64,000 nucleotides of DNA from Bifidobacterium goeldii (GCF_003951095.1 NZ_QXGL01000001.1:248001-312000); one strand, 5' to 3'; shown: positions 36,107 to 44,711, counted from the first letter of the stretch. The notes: generated by a model from the sequence alone, not told the origin. A program made the numbers and translations.

Positions 36107-36385
36107 CTACCTCGCTCGGTTCTTTTCCAGTAGGTCAAGGTAACGGTGAATCACCGGGTAATCCGAATCCTTGGCTAATTCATATACTTCATCCGGGAAT
36201 CTCGCGTACAGTTCCGGATGCGAGTATGCCACGTCAAGCATGCTGGCTATGGCATATTCCGGTTCTCCGGCCGTAAGATCGTCCGAAACGTAATCTTCAA
36301 TGTCTTCGTCAACGTTTTTGACGACTTCAAGACAACGCTTGGCGAGTGTGGTCAGTTCTTCCAGCGTCACTTCGCCTTCCTCCAT
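36107..36385 (-). CDS. Putative immunity protein for the MuF-EndoU toxin
   Basis: A 92-residue, strongly acidic, all-helical-looking protein (MEEGEVTLEELTTLAKRCLE, DVAYSHPELYARFPDEVYEL). Its start overlaps the 3' end of the MuF-EndoU gene by 19 bases, the typical toxin-immunity arrangement, and it is not a standard head gene. I infer that it neutralises the EndoU domain; I do not recognise an immunity family with certainty. Confidence 0.65.
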   Translation of the reverse strand: MEEGEVTLEELTTLAKRCLEVVKNVDEDIEDYVSDDLTAGEPEYAIASMLDVAYSHPELYARFPDEVYELAKDSDYPVIHRYLDLLEKNRAR

Positions 36386-37605
36386 TGTTTCGAACGACTG
36401 GGTTTGACATCGATCTTACCTGTAGACGTATTCTTAGTCACGCCATCGCCCCCGACCGGATACGCCTGGTCGATGACGTATTCGCCGTCGGCCAGATACG
36501 CTTTGACTTCGACCTGTACACCGTCGACGGTCTTGCCGAACTGGTGCAGCGCTCGTTCATTTGGGGCGGGTCTAATCCAATCAGGATCGGCCATAACACG
36601 TTGGATAGCTCCAAGGATGTTGTCTTCGGACCATGATTCCGGGAACTCGGTCTTGCCGAGTACTCCCGTACCATACATGTGTCCTCCGCGCTTGCCATCG
36701 CCCTCGCCGTGAAGGATATGGTTGATGATCTTCTCATTCGGAGTTCGCACGAGAGAGGACCGCCTGACGGCGATCTTGCGTTCGAATGCGGCATCTCTGC
36801 GTTGCTTTAGCGCTGCGGGAGCGTTCCTTCGCGCCGTGGAGTCACGAAACGATCCGTTGCGGCGCATGAGTGGCAGCACAGTCTCCGCGGTGCGCGGCGT
36901 CTTGTCGGGCAGGCTTTCAGCGGCGCGATAATAGTCGTCGATCCACTGCTGCTCCTGTTCGGTGGGTTTCCAATCGCCGTAGACGACCTCGATGGTACAC
37001 CCGCAGTGGGGATGGTATTTCTTGCCGTCGGACGCACGCAGCAAGGCCTTCTGTTCGCTCGTGTAGACAGGGCCGCGGGTGACGAGCATCGCACAGAACG
37101 CGCACGGGTCACCGTCCGAAACGCGCCGCCAGCCAATCGCACGCTGATCCTTTTTCGCCCAGTGTTCAATCGTGATGCGTCCACCGGTGAGCACGGCTTC
37201 GTGGAAGATGCCGAGAAACAGACTGCGCGCGGCCGCATACGCTGCTTCCTGTGTCTCACCGCGAGCGATGTGCCATAAGACGTTCGTCGCACCCGTCCAG
37301 TCGATCTGATCAGCCATGCGTTTACGGTCGAAACGTGGCATGGCCGTCTCAAACGAACCGTCACCGGTCTCCGCTTCACGGAATTGCGGTAGGTACGCGT
37401 TCGCGGTCTGAGCACTGATCTTCCACCATGTTTGCAGCAGGTTGAGGATTGCGTTCTTCCAGATCGGCTGCGATCCCTTCAGATCGTTCAGGTCGAGCGT
37501 GGAATCCCATATGCGTCGCGCTTGACTGTCGGCGGTGATCGCCAGCCGCACTTGATCGCGCCGATGCTTATCGGTTAGCAGGGCTCCGCTACGAGTCTGA
37601 GCCAT
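36367..37605 (-). CDS. MuF-type minor head protein with C-terminal EndoU-like nuclease
   Basis: A 412-residue protein. Residues 1-240 are a MuF/gp7 head-morphogenesis domain: ARSLFLGIFHEAVLTGGR, then a Cys/His zinc-like cluster (DPCAFCAMLVTRGP, YHPHCGCTIEVVYGDW). Residues about 290-405 match bacterial EndoU RNases: HILHGEGDGKRGGHMYGTG with two histidines, FPESWSEDNILGAIQRV, and a late YVIDQAYPVGGDGVTKN. MuF proteins ride in the capsid, so the nuclease could be delivered with phage DNA. It overlaps the portal by 17 bases. Confidence 0.85.
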   Translation of the reverse strand: MAQTRSGALLTDKHRRDQVRLAITADSQARRIWDSTLDLNDLKGSQPIWKNAILNLLQTWWKISAQTANAYLPQFREAETGDGSFETAMPRFDRKRMADQIDWTGATNVLWHIARGETQEAAYAAARSLFLGIFHEAVLTGGRITIEHWAKKDQRAIGWRRVSDGDPCAFCAMLVTRGPVYTSEQKALLRASDGKKYHPHCGCTIEVVYGDWKPTEQEQQWIDDYYRAAESLPDKTPRTAETVLPLMRRNGSFRDSTARRNAPAALKQRRDAAFERKIAVRRSSLVRTPNEKIINHILHGEGDGKRGGHMYGTGVLGKTEFPESWSEDNILGAIQRVMADPDWIRPAPNERALHQFGKTVDGVQVEVKAYLADGEYVIDQAYPVGGDGVTKNTSTGKIDVKPSRSKQWRKAK

Positions 37606-38995
37606 CGGCCACCGCCGGGTTCAACTGCGCTTGATACGCTTGCACGGCGAGCGCGTCGGCGTCGGGGTGCGCGTCAGCGTATTCGCGCCAACTATCGGCA
37701 CGAGGCTTAGATACGCCCGGAATCATGTCCCAGAGCATCTGCTTGGGTACACCGAGCATTTGCGCGGCTTTGCCGAGCGCATCGACAGCCTGGTTGATCG
37801 TGCGCACATCCGTGTCCGCCCAGATTGGCGTCAGGTCGAAATTCCTCGCGTCGTCCATGCGGCCTTCGACGGCTGCACACAATCGAAGTACGTCCATGTG
37901 GCTAACGCCGAAGCTTTTCTGTCGTTCGTCGCGTTTTGCGTAGAAGCCCGCGCGACTTTCCTCGATGCCTGCGTCGCCGACGTTGACCATCTTGCCGAAC
38001 GCGGTTGTCGGCGTCTGGGAGACAGCGGCTAGTTCCTCCACATCAGCCTGCTTCGCCTCAATGAGACTGGACAACGTGGTTTCAGGAAGAGTGCCGAACT
38101 GAACACCATCACCGCCGGCGAGCAGATCATCATGACGTAGTTGAGCCTTTTTGTCGGCGCGCTGCTGGTCATTGAGCGCACTCATATCTAGGCCGGTGAC
38201 GGTGCGTACTTTCCAACTGTTGTAGTGCTGGGCGAGTAGCCGGTCATAATTGTCCTTGTTTAACCGGCCAGCTAGAGGAATATAGGGTTCGACTTCGCCG
38301 GGCGCGCGCCCTTCAAGATCGAGATCGTTGACGTAACGGACGATCGGACACACCGGATTACCATCCGGGTCAACAGCATTGTGTGCGGTCGCAGCAACGA
38401 ACCGATATTGGTTGTTGTCACTGCGCTCCCACCGCCATACGCGGTACGCGTCCCACAGTTCGTACACGTCCGGATTCGAGTCGAAATGCTGCACATAGAC
38501 GAACGCCTTCGGGAACGTGTCTCGAGCGGGGTCACGGTAGACAGCGAAGCCCTCGCGAGGTGAATAACATTCAATGCTTGCACGATTCGAACCGTCCACT
38601 GTTTCGGCAGATCGAACGGATGCGAACGCGTACCCGTAGGCGATGGCAGCCTTGTGCAAGGCAACCTGCTTACGACCCATGCGGTTGGCAACCCACGGAT
38701 GCCAGAACGCACGATTTGATTCCGTATCTTGTTTACCAGGTATGTCGACGCCCTCTAGGTAGAGGGTCTGACTGATGGTAGTAACCACAAGACGCAGCCA
38801 CGGTGTCACGCCTAAATCGCGCAGCATACGATGTTCCAAGGTAGCGTTCCGTAGCCTGATGGGTTTGGGGTTCCACCGCCACCAACGATCGATGCGGTTC
38901 AATGTGGGGATTTGACCGCCATAGCAGGGCAGAATGATCTCACGCAGCGCCTGTTCAGCCTCTTCGGCGGACTCGTAACTGAGCGTGTCTACCAT
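37589..38995 (-). CDS. Portal protein (SPP1 Gp6-like)
   Basis: A 468-residue portal forming the DNA entry ring. Family-like segments: the VTTISQTLYLEGVDIPG clip region, YGYAFASV, and the long C-terminal stem helix (SSLIEAKQADVEELAAVSQT and GIEESRAGFYAKRDERQKSF). It lies between terminase and MuF genes, overlapping both. Confidence 0.92.
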   Translation of the reverse strand: MVDTLSYESAEEAEQALREIILPCYGGQIPTLNRIDRWWRWNPKPIRLRNATLEHRMLRDLGVTPWLRLVVTTISQTLYLEGVDIPGKQDTESNRAFWHPWVANRMGRKQVALHKAAIAYGYAFASVRSAETVDGSNRASIECYSPREGFAVYRDPARDTFPKAFVYVQHFDSNPDVYELWDAYRVWRWERSDNNQYRFVAATAHNAVDPDGNPVCPIVRYVNDLDLEGRAPGEVEPYIPLAGRLNKDNYDRLLAQHYNSWKVRTVTGLDMSALNDQQRADKKAQLRHDDLLAGGDGVQFGTLPETTLSSLIEAKQADVEELAAVSQTPTTAFGKMVNVGDAGIEESRAGFYAKRDERQKSFGVSHMDVLRLCAAVEGRMDDARNFDLTPIWADTDVRTINQAVDALGKAAQMLGVPKQMLWDMIPGVSKPRADSWREYADAHPDADALAVQAYQAQLNPAVADGSDS

Positions 38996-40785
38996 ACCTG
39001 TCCACCTCCTTGCTTTCTCGTGTTCAAATATTCGCGGCGCATGCCGTATGCGGCGATCGCACAGAATGCGAGATCAATCTTCCGCCGGCTCTCGCGCCCT
39101 TCCTTGGCGATACTCATGCCCGCTTTTGTGGGCTGGCGACGAGCGTTAAGCATATGCGCTCGTAATCGCGCGTCACCATCGTGCGGGAACGTCTTATCGC
39201 AGATGGCCGTATATGCTTGATCGACGTATTCAACAAACCGTTTCTGCGTATCAAGACGAACCATGTCAAACATGACCGCGTGCGCATCACGACCGGATGG
39301 CCGCGCCCACAGCTTCAGCCGTCGCCCGTAATCGCGATGCCACGCGTCGAATAATGGGTCCCAGTAGTGCAAACCAGTCTCATCATCCAACACGTGCGAT
39401 GGATCACCCCAGAACGCCATGACCTGATAACGGCTCATGGCCTCGCGCACCGTGTCGTCCACCGATTCACGCGGCACGCGCCACTGCTTACCACGGTCGC
39501 CTGGCGGCCGCTGCCACATGCCCAACGGCTTGATAAACCCATCTGACAGGCGGCATGCGACTAGGCCGGTCGCATCATCGGTGAGAGAACAGTCAAGGAA
39601 CATGACGATCCTTTCCCCGGGCTCGAGCACCAGTTCGGAATGCTCGTTCGCATCCCATTCCTGTGAAGTGACATATGCGTCCTCTGGTGCCTCGCACTGG
39701 TTAAACCATTTGCGCCGGGACTCCGAAACAGGATTCTTCGGGTTAATGATTTCCTTGACGATCTTCGTGGTACTCAACCATGTCGAATCGCCGCGCACGT
39801 CCTCGACGACCTTCGGGATGCTTTCCTCGGTCATGGGCGTATCCGGTGCGGCCTCGATCGAATCGTAGAGCAGGCCGAAATCCATATATTTAGGGCGCAA
39901 TCCCTTGTCCGGGCTATTGGGGTCGCCTTGGGTACCTTCCCATGCTTCGCGTACGCGCTGTGCTACAGAATCTTCACCGTCGCGGTACGCGTTGCAGATA
40001 TCGAGCATCTTCACATTCACACTGTCTTCGGATTTCGCAGCATTACCAGACAGGACACCGTCCATGTCATGCCCACCGTTCGAACTATTCCAGTTCTGCG
40101 TTTCGTTGCGGATTAGAAATGTGGGGCGTCCGCCCTCCAACGCGAGCGGCGACGACGTGACCGCTTCGATCTGTCGTGAATCTCCCAACGCGTACATGTT
40201 CAGTTTGCCCAATTGGATACCGTAATATCGCCGAGTTTCAGCGGGGATAAGACCAGGAAGGAGTTTCATGGTGTTCTTGGTCTGTTCCTGACTGACAGCA
40301 CACACCTGCACCCACGCATTTGGCTCCTCGCGGCCAACCGGCTCCCCGTTACGGTCCCAGTGATCAAACGTGAGATCAGCGAAACACGAAGCGACAGCGC
40401 CACCGGCTGCCATCGGATCCTTGCCCCATCCTTTGAGCCGCTGTAATACGGCATTGTCGTGCAGAGGGACGCCGCGCTCGTCGAGCGCGTAGAACCACAG
40501 CCAGAAACGGGCTTGTTCGAGTGTCCACTTCCATGGCAGGCGACGTTTCGAGTCGCGCAACCAGTAGCCACTCCATGCAAGGAAATTCCAGCCGAGTGTG
40601 CGCTCTGGCAATAGCCAATGATTGCCAGCACGCTTCCATGTGGGGCCGATCAATGTCGGGCTTGTGTTCCACTGGCGTGCTGGCTCATGGTCGAGTGCAG
40701 CACGATACCAGTTGGCGATCTCACGGTATTCGTCCGCCCGATCGGGGATGAGAGTGGCCGCCCGTTTGGTGAGCAGCCGTGCCAT
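38989..40785 (-). CDS. Terminase large subunit
   Basis: A 598-residue packaging motor. The ATPase region has RLKGWGKDPMAAGG as a divergent Walker A (GWGKD in place of the usual GxxGKS) near 120. The C-terminal RNase H-like nuclease starts at MFLDCSLTDDATGLVA with the metal-binding Asp, and further acidic residues include FWGDPSHVLDDE. It follows TerS with overlapping stop/start. Confidence 0.9.
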   Translation of the reverse strand: MARLLTKRAATLIPDRADEYREIANWYRAALDHEPARQWNTSPTLIGPTWKRAGNHWLLPERTLGWNFLAWSGYWLRDSKRRLPWKWTLEQARFWLWFYALDERGVPLHDNAVLQRLKGWGKDPMAAGGAVASCFADLTFDHWDRNGEPVGREEPNAWVQVCAVSQEQTKNTMKLLPGLIPAETRRYYGIQLGKLNMYALGDSRQIEAVTSSPLALEGGRPTFLIRNETQNWNSSNGGHDMDGVLSGNAAKSEDSVNVKMLDICNAYRDGEDSVAQRVREAWEGTQGDPNSPDKGLRPKYMDFGLLYDSIEAAPDTPMTEESIPKVVEDVRGDSTWLSTTKIVKEIINPKNPVSESRRKWFNQCEAPEDAYVTSQEWDANEHSELVLEPGERIVMFLDCSLTDDATGLVACRLSDGFIKPLGMWQRPPGDRGKQWRVPRESVDDTVREAMSRYQVMAFWGDPSHVLDDETGLHYWDPLFDAWHRDYGRRLKLWARPSGRDAHAVMFDMVRLDTQKRFVEYVDQAYTAICDKTFPHDGDARLRAHMLNARRQPTKAGMSIAKEGRESRRKIDLAFCAIAAYGMRREYLNTRKQGGGQVW

Positions 40786-41180
40786 CAGCCGCTCCCGTAC
40801 GCCGTATGCCAGCGACTGTTGACGACCGCGCGCATCTGGGAGGAACGCTGTCCATCATTCGTGCCGGATGACTCGTTTTCTTCTGGTTCGGGCATGTCGA
40901 TACGTGCAAGCAGTTTTGCTAAGTGTTCCTCGTCGGCGCGTAGCTGTGCAAGTAACGGGTGGGCGACGATCTGACCTTGGCTTCCTTTGACAATGAGCTG
41001 GTCACCGATGGCTCGGCGTTCCCGAACAATTCTGTCGGCGGTGTAGCAAGCTGTCTCTAGCAGTTTATATTCAGCTTGTGTGAACTCCCATTTGGAAGTC
41101 AGATCGCGCCACAGGCGCTGTCCCTTACCATCTCGGATGAGGCCGGACGGCATACGATGGGAAGATGTATCTTCAACCAT
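40785..41180 (-). CDS. Terminase small subunit-like
   Basis: A 131-residue helical protein directly upstream of TerL. Residues 25-90 (WEFTQAEYKLLETACYTADR, LLAQLRADEEHLAKLLARID) match the P27-like small terminase pattern of actinobacteriophages. The C-terminal tail is polar and disordered. Position gives most of the support. Confidence 0.82.
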   Translation of the reverse strand: MVEDTSSHRMPSGLIRDGKGQRLWRDLTSKWEFTQAEYKLLETACYTADRIVRERRAIGDQLIVKGSQGQIVAHPLLAQLRADEEHLAKLLARIDMPEPEENESSGTNDGQRSSQMRAVVNSRWHTAYGSG

Positions 41181-41211
41181 GTGCGAACATCCTCCTTTTC
41201 ATGTCGTAAGG

Positions 41212-41832
41212 TCAGGCGAGGCGGGGTATAACGTCGAATAAGAACGTCAGGTTTGCTAGTTTTAGCGGTGAATCACGGAACTTGTGCCCCGTGTAAGTGA
41301 TGTATCTGCCTTGGGAATAGGCTTCAATGTTCATACCAAGGTCATTGCGTACCTTGATGCCGGTTCGTTCTCCTGTAACCCCCCAGATGTGCAGCCCTTC
41401 ACCACTGGGGCTGATTTCGATGTACGTCCGACCTTCGACCGGCGCGATGATCATCTTCGCCCAATCGGTCAGATAGCCTCGCGAATCATAGCAATGATCA
41501 AGATCGATACATGCGATCCCGTTGCCGAGCGCAAACCCGAGCCCGTCGCCAGCGTTCGAGCTCTCTGCGACGACGAGCGGAGACCAAGTAGAGGGGTCAG
41601 TGCTCGATGCGGGGAGACCGTCGACTGTGATTGGCTGCTTGGTGGTCCCATCGCCTCGTGTGATGCGCCGCCAGCGCATCCAACGGTCAGCGAGTGCCAT
41701 TTCGGCTGGCACTGGCATCGTTTTGCCTCGTCTGTGGGCTGCTTGACGGCATGCGTTGGAACAGTAGCGGCGTTTGCGGCCTCGCCCGTCGCTTTGTTGA
41801 ATATCCTTGCCGCAGTATTCACATCGTGTCAC
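41212..41832 (-). CDS. Prim-Pol-like primase with N-terminal zinc motif (leaderless)
   Basis: A 206-residue protein. An N-terminal CEYCGKDI...YCSNACRQAAHRR zinc motif is followed by a Prim-Pol-like domain: GIACIDLDHCYD holds the acidic pair, ISPSGEGLHIWG the conserved His region and MNIEAYSQGRYITYTGH the third block. Related small proteins sit beside terminases in many actinobacteriophages. It starts with GTG at 41832, only about six bases after the -10 box, so the mRNA is probably leaderless. It is separate from the D5 helicase-Prim-Pol at 45.5-47.9 kb. Confidence 0.82.
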   Translation of the reverse strand: MTRCEYCGKDIQQSDGRGRKRRYCSNACRQAAHRRGKTMPVPAEMALADRWMRWRRITRGDGTTKQPITVDGLPASSTDPSTWSPLVVAESSNAGDGLGFALGNGIACIDLDHCYDSRGYLTDWAKMIIAPVEGRTYIEISPSGEGLHIWGVTGERTGIKVRNDLGMNIEAYSQGRYITYTGHKFRDSPLKLANLTFLFDVIPRLA

Positions 41833-41838
41833 GTTTTT

Positions 41839-41926
41839 ATTATAACGTAACAGGTGGTAAAAAACGCTGAATAGTCAATAATTGCAACACTTTTGCCAAT
41901 TTCGTAACAGTTGGTAACGTGTTACG
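41839..41926 (-). promoter_or_regulatory. Leaderless promoter with repeated operator motif
   Basis: TATAAT (41839-41844) lies 6 bases before the GTG start. Upstream, CGTAACAG-(G/T)-TGGTAA occurs twice (41846-41860 and 41903-41917); the second copy is part of an inverted repeat CGTAACA/TGTTACG (41903-41926). Likely late-operon control region. The rest of the gap to 42131 shows no gene. Confidence 0.6.
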
Positions 41927-42131
41927 AAATAAAACTGCACATACCAGCTCGCCCAACGCTGCAATGCCCCAAAAACACGTAAAAACAGTCCCCTAAAAGC
42001 AGTTTGACACCATCAAGTCAAAGATGACACGGCAGCCAAAACAAAGGTTTACGGCGTACGTATGATCGAAAGTGCTATCCGGCGGTTTTTAGCGATTAGG
42101 CCGGGGAGTCCCCTCCCACCCGGCTTGCCGA

Positions 42132-42449
42132 TTATTCTAGCATTCCTGGAAGTCTTTCCTTCGGGTGTAATCGTTGTTTTGCTTTCATATGATTGCGTTC
42201 TGCGTTTTCTTGTTCGGTTTTCGCTTTGTGACAAGCGTGCGACAACCATTGCAGATTGTCGAAGCTATGGTCATCGCCTTGCTTGATGTGGTCACAATCC
42301 GTACCAATGCCATTGCATTCAGGCGCATGATGTTGAGCTTGACATCTGTTGTGCGCGCGATCGCGAACGACCTGCCGCCGCCATGCCCAATCGGTAGGAA
42401 GTCGAGCAGCCCGGTCGCTATTGTTCCACCTAATGCGCTTGTTTCTCAT
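42132..42449 (-). CDS. HNH endonuclease
   Basis: A 105-residue HNH protein: CQAQHHAPECNGIGTDCDHI, then NLQWLSHACHKAKT, giving the zinc cysteines, the DH catalytic pair and the N and H of the motif. HNH proteins next to terminase are needed for packaging in many siphoviruses. I chose ATG 42449 (MRNKRIRWNN) with AGGGATG upstream; a TTG at 42509 would add 20 residues. Confidence 0.85.
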   Translation of the reverse strand: MRNKRIRWNNSDRAARLPTDWAWRRQVVRDRAHNRCQAQHHAPECNGIGTDCDHIKQGDDHSFDNLQWLSHACHKAKTEQENAERNHMKAKQRLHPKERLPGMLE

Positions 42450-42524
42450 GACATCAACATCCCTGAGAGCACGAGGCGTCGGGGATGATCGTCCACGCCA
42501 GTACTCCAAACAATCGTTTCAACA

Positions 42525-42561
42525 CAAGAACGGCGCTCGCAATCGCGGGCGCCGTTTCTTG
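42525..42561. terminator. Strong hairpin at the end of the moron cassette
   Basis: A 12-bp stem (42525-42536 with 42549-42561, one bulged T), T-rich on both exits. It separates the two-gene moron from the HNH gene. Confidence 0.75.
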
Positions 42562-42587
42562 TTATTCCCACTAGTATCAGAACTTAT

Positions 42588-42938
42588 TTATTCGCTATCA
42601 CGTTTCCATCGATCAAGCTCTTCGATGAGATCGTTTTTCTGCTCTTCTTCGATAGTTGCCATGTTTTTCCTAAATAACAAGCAGAGTGCTGTAGCAACTA
42701 CACCCCCAGCAAGAAAGGCGATCATTACTATTTCCACCCACCGAGGAGCGCCAACTGTCTGATAGAAGCCAACTAGTCCAAATACAGCGGATGTAATTAA
42801 CCCAATGGATGCACCTAGAATGGTCTCATTCCACGGGGCGACAAGATGAAGATGCATTATTCGCCGTTTTAAACCATCGATTTCACTAGATAACACTTCA
42901 ATCACCTCTTCGTTACGTCGTTTAGGGTGAAGTGTCAT
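42588..42938 (-). CDS. Two-TM protein of the moron cassette
   Basis: From ATG 42938 (MTLHPKRRNEEVIEVLSSE) a 116-residue protein: helical cytoplasmic start, two membrane segments (TILGASIGLITSAVFGLVGF and the IVMIAFLAGGVVATALCLLF stretch), and a charged helical tail (EEEQKNDLIEELDRWKRD). Upstream in-frame ATGs at 43016 and 43085 overlap the preceding gene, so the start is uncertain. Architecture resembles membrane effectors of exclusion or defence pairs, but no family is recognised. Confidence 0.7.
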   Translation of the reverse strand: MTLHPKRRNEEVIEVLSSEIDGLKRRIMHLHLVAPWNETILGASIGLITSAVFGLVGFYQTVGAPRWVEIVMIAFLAGGVVATALCLLFRKNMATIEEEQKNDLIEELDRWKRDSE

Positions 42939-42993
42939 ATTAGCGGCGTTCGACGTTGACTGTGACCTCAGTCCATCACCGTAAAGACCACCA

Positions 42994-43299
42994 TCACTCA
43001 AGGTTCTTGCCACCATTCTCGGGACGCGGCACATCTGGATCAACCGCATTAGCGACAATGGAATTGAACAGCATCGTGTATCCACAATTCACACAGGTAA
43101 CTGGAGTAACCGGGAATATCCGACCTCGATCATCCGAATTGGTGGGCTCTCCATCAGTGAATCGACGAAGACTATACACGGCTCCAACCACCCATGAGTT
43201 TTCATGACAGATCGGACATTCTCTAGGATTGGGCCATTTCTTGAGAAGATAATCAAGAGCAGCAGACACTTGCTTAGTGGAATTATTTTCGACTGGCAT
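42994..43299 (-). CDS. Zinc-ribbon-like protein of the moron cassette
   Basis: A 101-residue soluble protein with two CxxC pairs (CPICH near 30 and CVNCG near 72) that could bind one zinc. Start MPVENNSTKQ at 43299; an earlier start at 43317 is in frame. First gene after the promoter at 43430-43458. Function unknown; it pairs with the membrane protein downstream. Confidence 0.7.
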   Translation of the reverse strand: MPVENNSTKQVSAALDYLLKKWPNPRECPICHENSWVVGAVYSLRRFTDGEPTNSDDRGRIFPVTPVTCVNCGYTMLFNSIVANAVDPDVPRPENGGKNLE

Positions 43300-43321
43300 A
43301 CGCCAATCATAAAACAAGATC

Positions 43322-43364
43322 GCATGGCATCACCCTGAATGCCAATCGAATAATGATGCCATGC
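43322..43364 (-). promoter_or_regulatory. Hairpin in the leader of the moron mRNA
   Basis: An 11-bp perfect stem (43322-43332 with 43354-43364), loop 21 nt, just upstream of the first moron start codon. A partial third copy of the arm is at about 43375. Possible attenuator or mRNA-stability element. Confidence 0.5.
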
Positions 43365-43429
43365 AATCAATACATGATGCCGCGAAGGTCATCCCATGCC
43401 CGTGGGTATGAAAATGACCACTGTAGACA

Positions 43430-43458
43430 TGTATACGGTGACAAAACTGCTTTGTCAA
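43430..43458 (-). promoter_or_regulatory. Strong sigma70-type promoter of the moron cassette with operator
   Basis: Minus strand TTGACA (43453-43458), exactly 17 bp, TATACA (43430-43435). The inverted repeat TGACAAA-N5-TTTGTCA (43439-43457) fills the spacer and overlaps the -35, a typical repressor site. Confidence 0.8.
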
Positions 43459-43471
43459 ATATCGGTGACAA

Positions 43472-44182
43472 TCACTCTTTTTTACGATTCAATTCCTGCC
43501 ATATATCCCACACGAGATAAATCGGCGCTCCACTATCCGGGGCGGCACCAACCGGCTGAAGCCGCCCGCGCTTACCCCACTGGGTAATTGTATTCCGCTT
43601 CACCTCAATGCCCCACGGATTCAACCACCTGACGATTTCTGCCGCAGTGCCTCGCACGCCACCGACTGCAAGCCGCGCCATACTCGCCCGAGGCACTTCT
43701 TTGATCTTGGATTCCTTCCCACAGCGCTCGCATGCTGTGTATCCGCCAGCGATTTCGAGCGGTGTACAACGTAGCTCACACCCGCACTGGGGGCACCAGC
43801 CGATCATTTTTGTGTCCGGTGGCGGGTCAAGCGTACGAGCTAAGCGCAATACCGCCTTATCGACTAAAGCGCTGATCATAGGCCAATCGGTGCGTGATTC
43901 CAGTCGGCCGGGATTAGCGAGTAAACCCTTGATGAGATCGGGCACGATCATCGCGTGATGCGCGTGCAAGCCAGCAGCAGTAACCATCATATTTACGAGC
44001 TTTTCGATATCCTGCTGTAACTGCCACGCGCCAACATTCAACGGCAATGGTGCGCTAGAACGCGCGCCATGCCCGCCAGTGGAATGCACGACGGACGCTT
44101 TACGCGCGGCAATCAGACATAAGGGTGCCCACCCGTCTTTTAGAGTGCGCAAATTAGTGTAGAAGCGTGTGCTGTCGACCAT
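43472..44182 (-). CDS. Zinc-ribbon and helix-turn-helix protein
   Basis: A 236-residue protein common in type to actinobacteriophage early regions. Residues 125-165 hold a four-Cys zinc ribbon (WCPQCGCELRC, ACERCGKES); the C-terminal 60 residues look like a DNA-binding helix-turn-helix (RNTITQWGKRGRLQPVG). The N-terminal half is helical. Possible late activator, given its place before the late promoter region, but this is inference. Confidence 0.75.
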   Translation of the reverse strand: MVDSTRFYTNLRTLKDGWAPLCLIAARKASVVHSTGGHGARSSAPLPLNVGAWQLQQDIEKLVNMMVTAAGLHAHHAMIVPDLIKGLLANPGRLESRTDWPMISALVDKAVLRLARTLDPPPDTKMIGWCPQCGCELRCTPLEIAGGYTACERCGKESKIKEVPRASMARLAVGGVRGTAAEIVRWLNPWGIEVKRNTITQWGKRGRLQPVGAAPDSGAPIYLVWDIWQELNRKKE

Positions 44183-44237
44183 GATTGCCCCTTATATGCT
44201 GGCTGAGCTAGACTGATTACTGTCGCATAATCGCCTC

Positions 44238-44260
44238 AGCCCCAAGGGTTGGGGCTTTTT
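44238..44260. terminator. Hairpin with plus-strand T-run between early genes
   Basis: An 8-bp perfect stem (44238-44245 with 44249-44256), loop GGG, T-run only on the plus-strand exit, although neighbouring genes read leftward. It would stop antisense transcription or act as an mRNA structure. Confidence 0.45.
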
Positions 44261-44711
44261 ACTTGAGCTTGCGCAATGGGGTGCGCCAAATTTTCTCGAA
44301 GGCTTTCACGTCTTCGTCTGAAATGCTAGTAGTAAAAGGCTTACCCGCAGGATGCGGCTTACGCGGTGGACGAAAAGGCGTATCAGAAACGCGGCCTAGC
44401 CGGCAATCATGCTCGGCAAGATACTGACCATCTGGACTAATTCCCTTATCTCCACACACGTCAATCAAAGTAGGTTGCGCATAATCCACATTCCAGCGGA
44501 TTCGCGTCAATCGCTTCTTAAGGATGATTGCGATCATGAGGTCGTCGCCTTGGATAATGCCCGCATCATACGTGTCCCACACGCCTAATTGTTGGACGAT
44601 CACCCACCTGCCGCATCCCTCGCACACGCAGGCTTCTAATTTCGCAAGATTGCCCGGCGGTGCAAAAATACGCAGCCAAGATGGCTTATGCTCTTTCGCC
44701 TTCCGCCTCAT
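44259..44711 (-). CDS. Zinc-finger-like phage protein
   Basis: A 150-residue basic protein (MRRKAKEHKPSWLRI) with CVCEGCGRW near residue 30 and later DVCGDKG and HDCRLGR, perhaps one zinc site. Similar WhiB-sized proteins occur in bifidobacterial prophages, but I do not recognise a function. Start overlaps the preceding stop. Confidence 0.7.
   Translation of the reverse strand: MRRKAKEHKPSWLRIFAPPGNLAKLEACVCEGCGRWVIVQQLGVWDTYDAGIIQGDDLMIAIILKKRLTRIRWNVDYAQPTLIDVCGDKGISPDGQYLAEHDCRLGRVSDTPFRPPRKPHPAGKPFTTSISDEDVKAFEKIWRTPLRKLK

Noticed and set aside
42049..42249. Minus-strand 66-codon open frame near HNH
   Set aside because: Overlaps the end of the HNH gene in another frame; basic, low-complexity and without a ribosome site.
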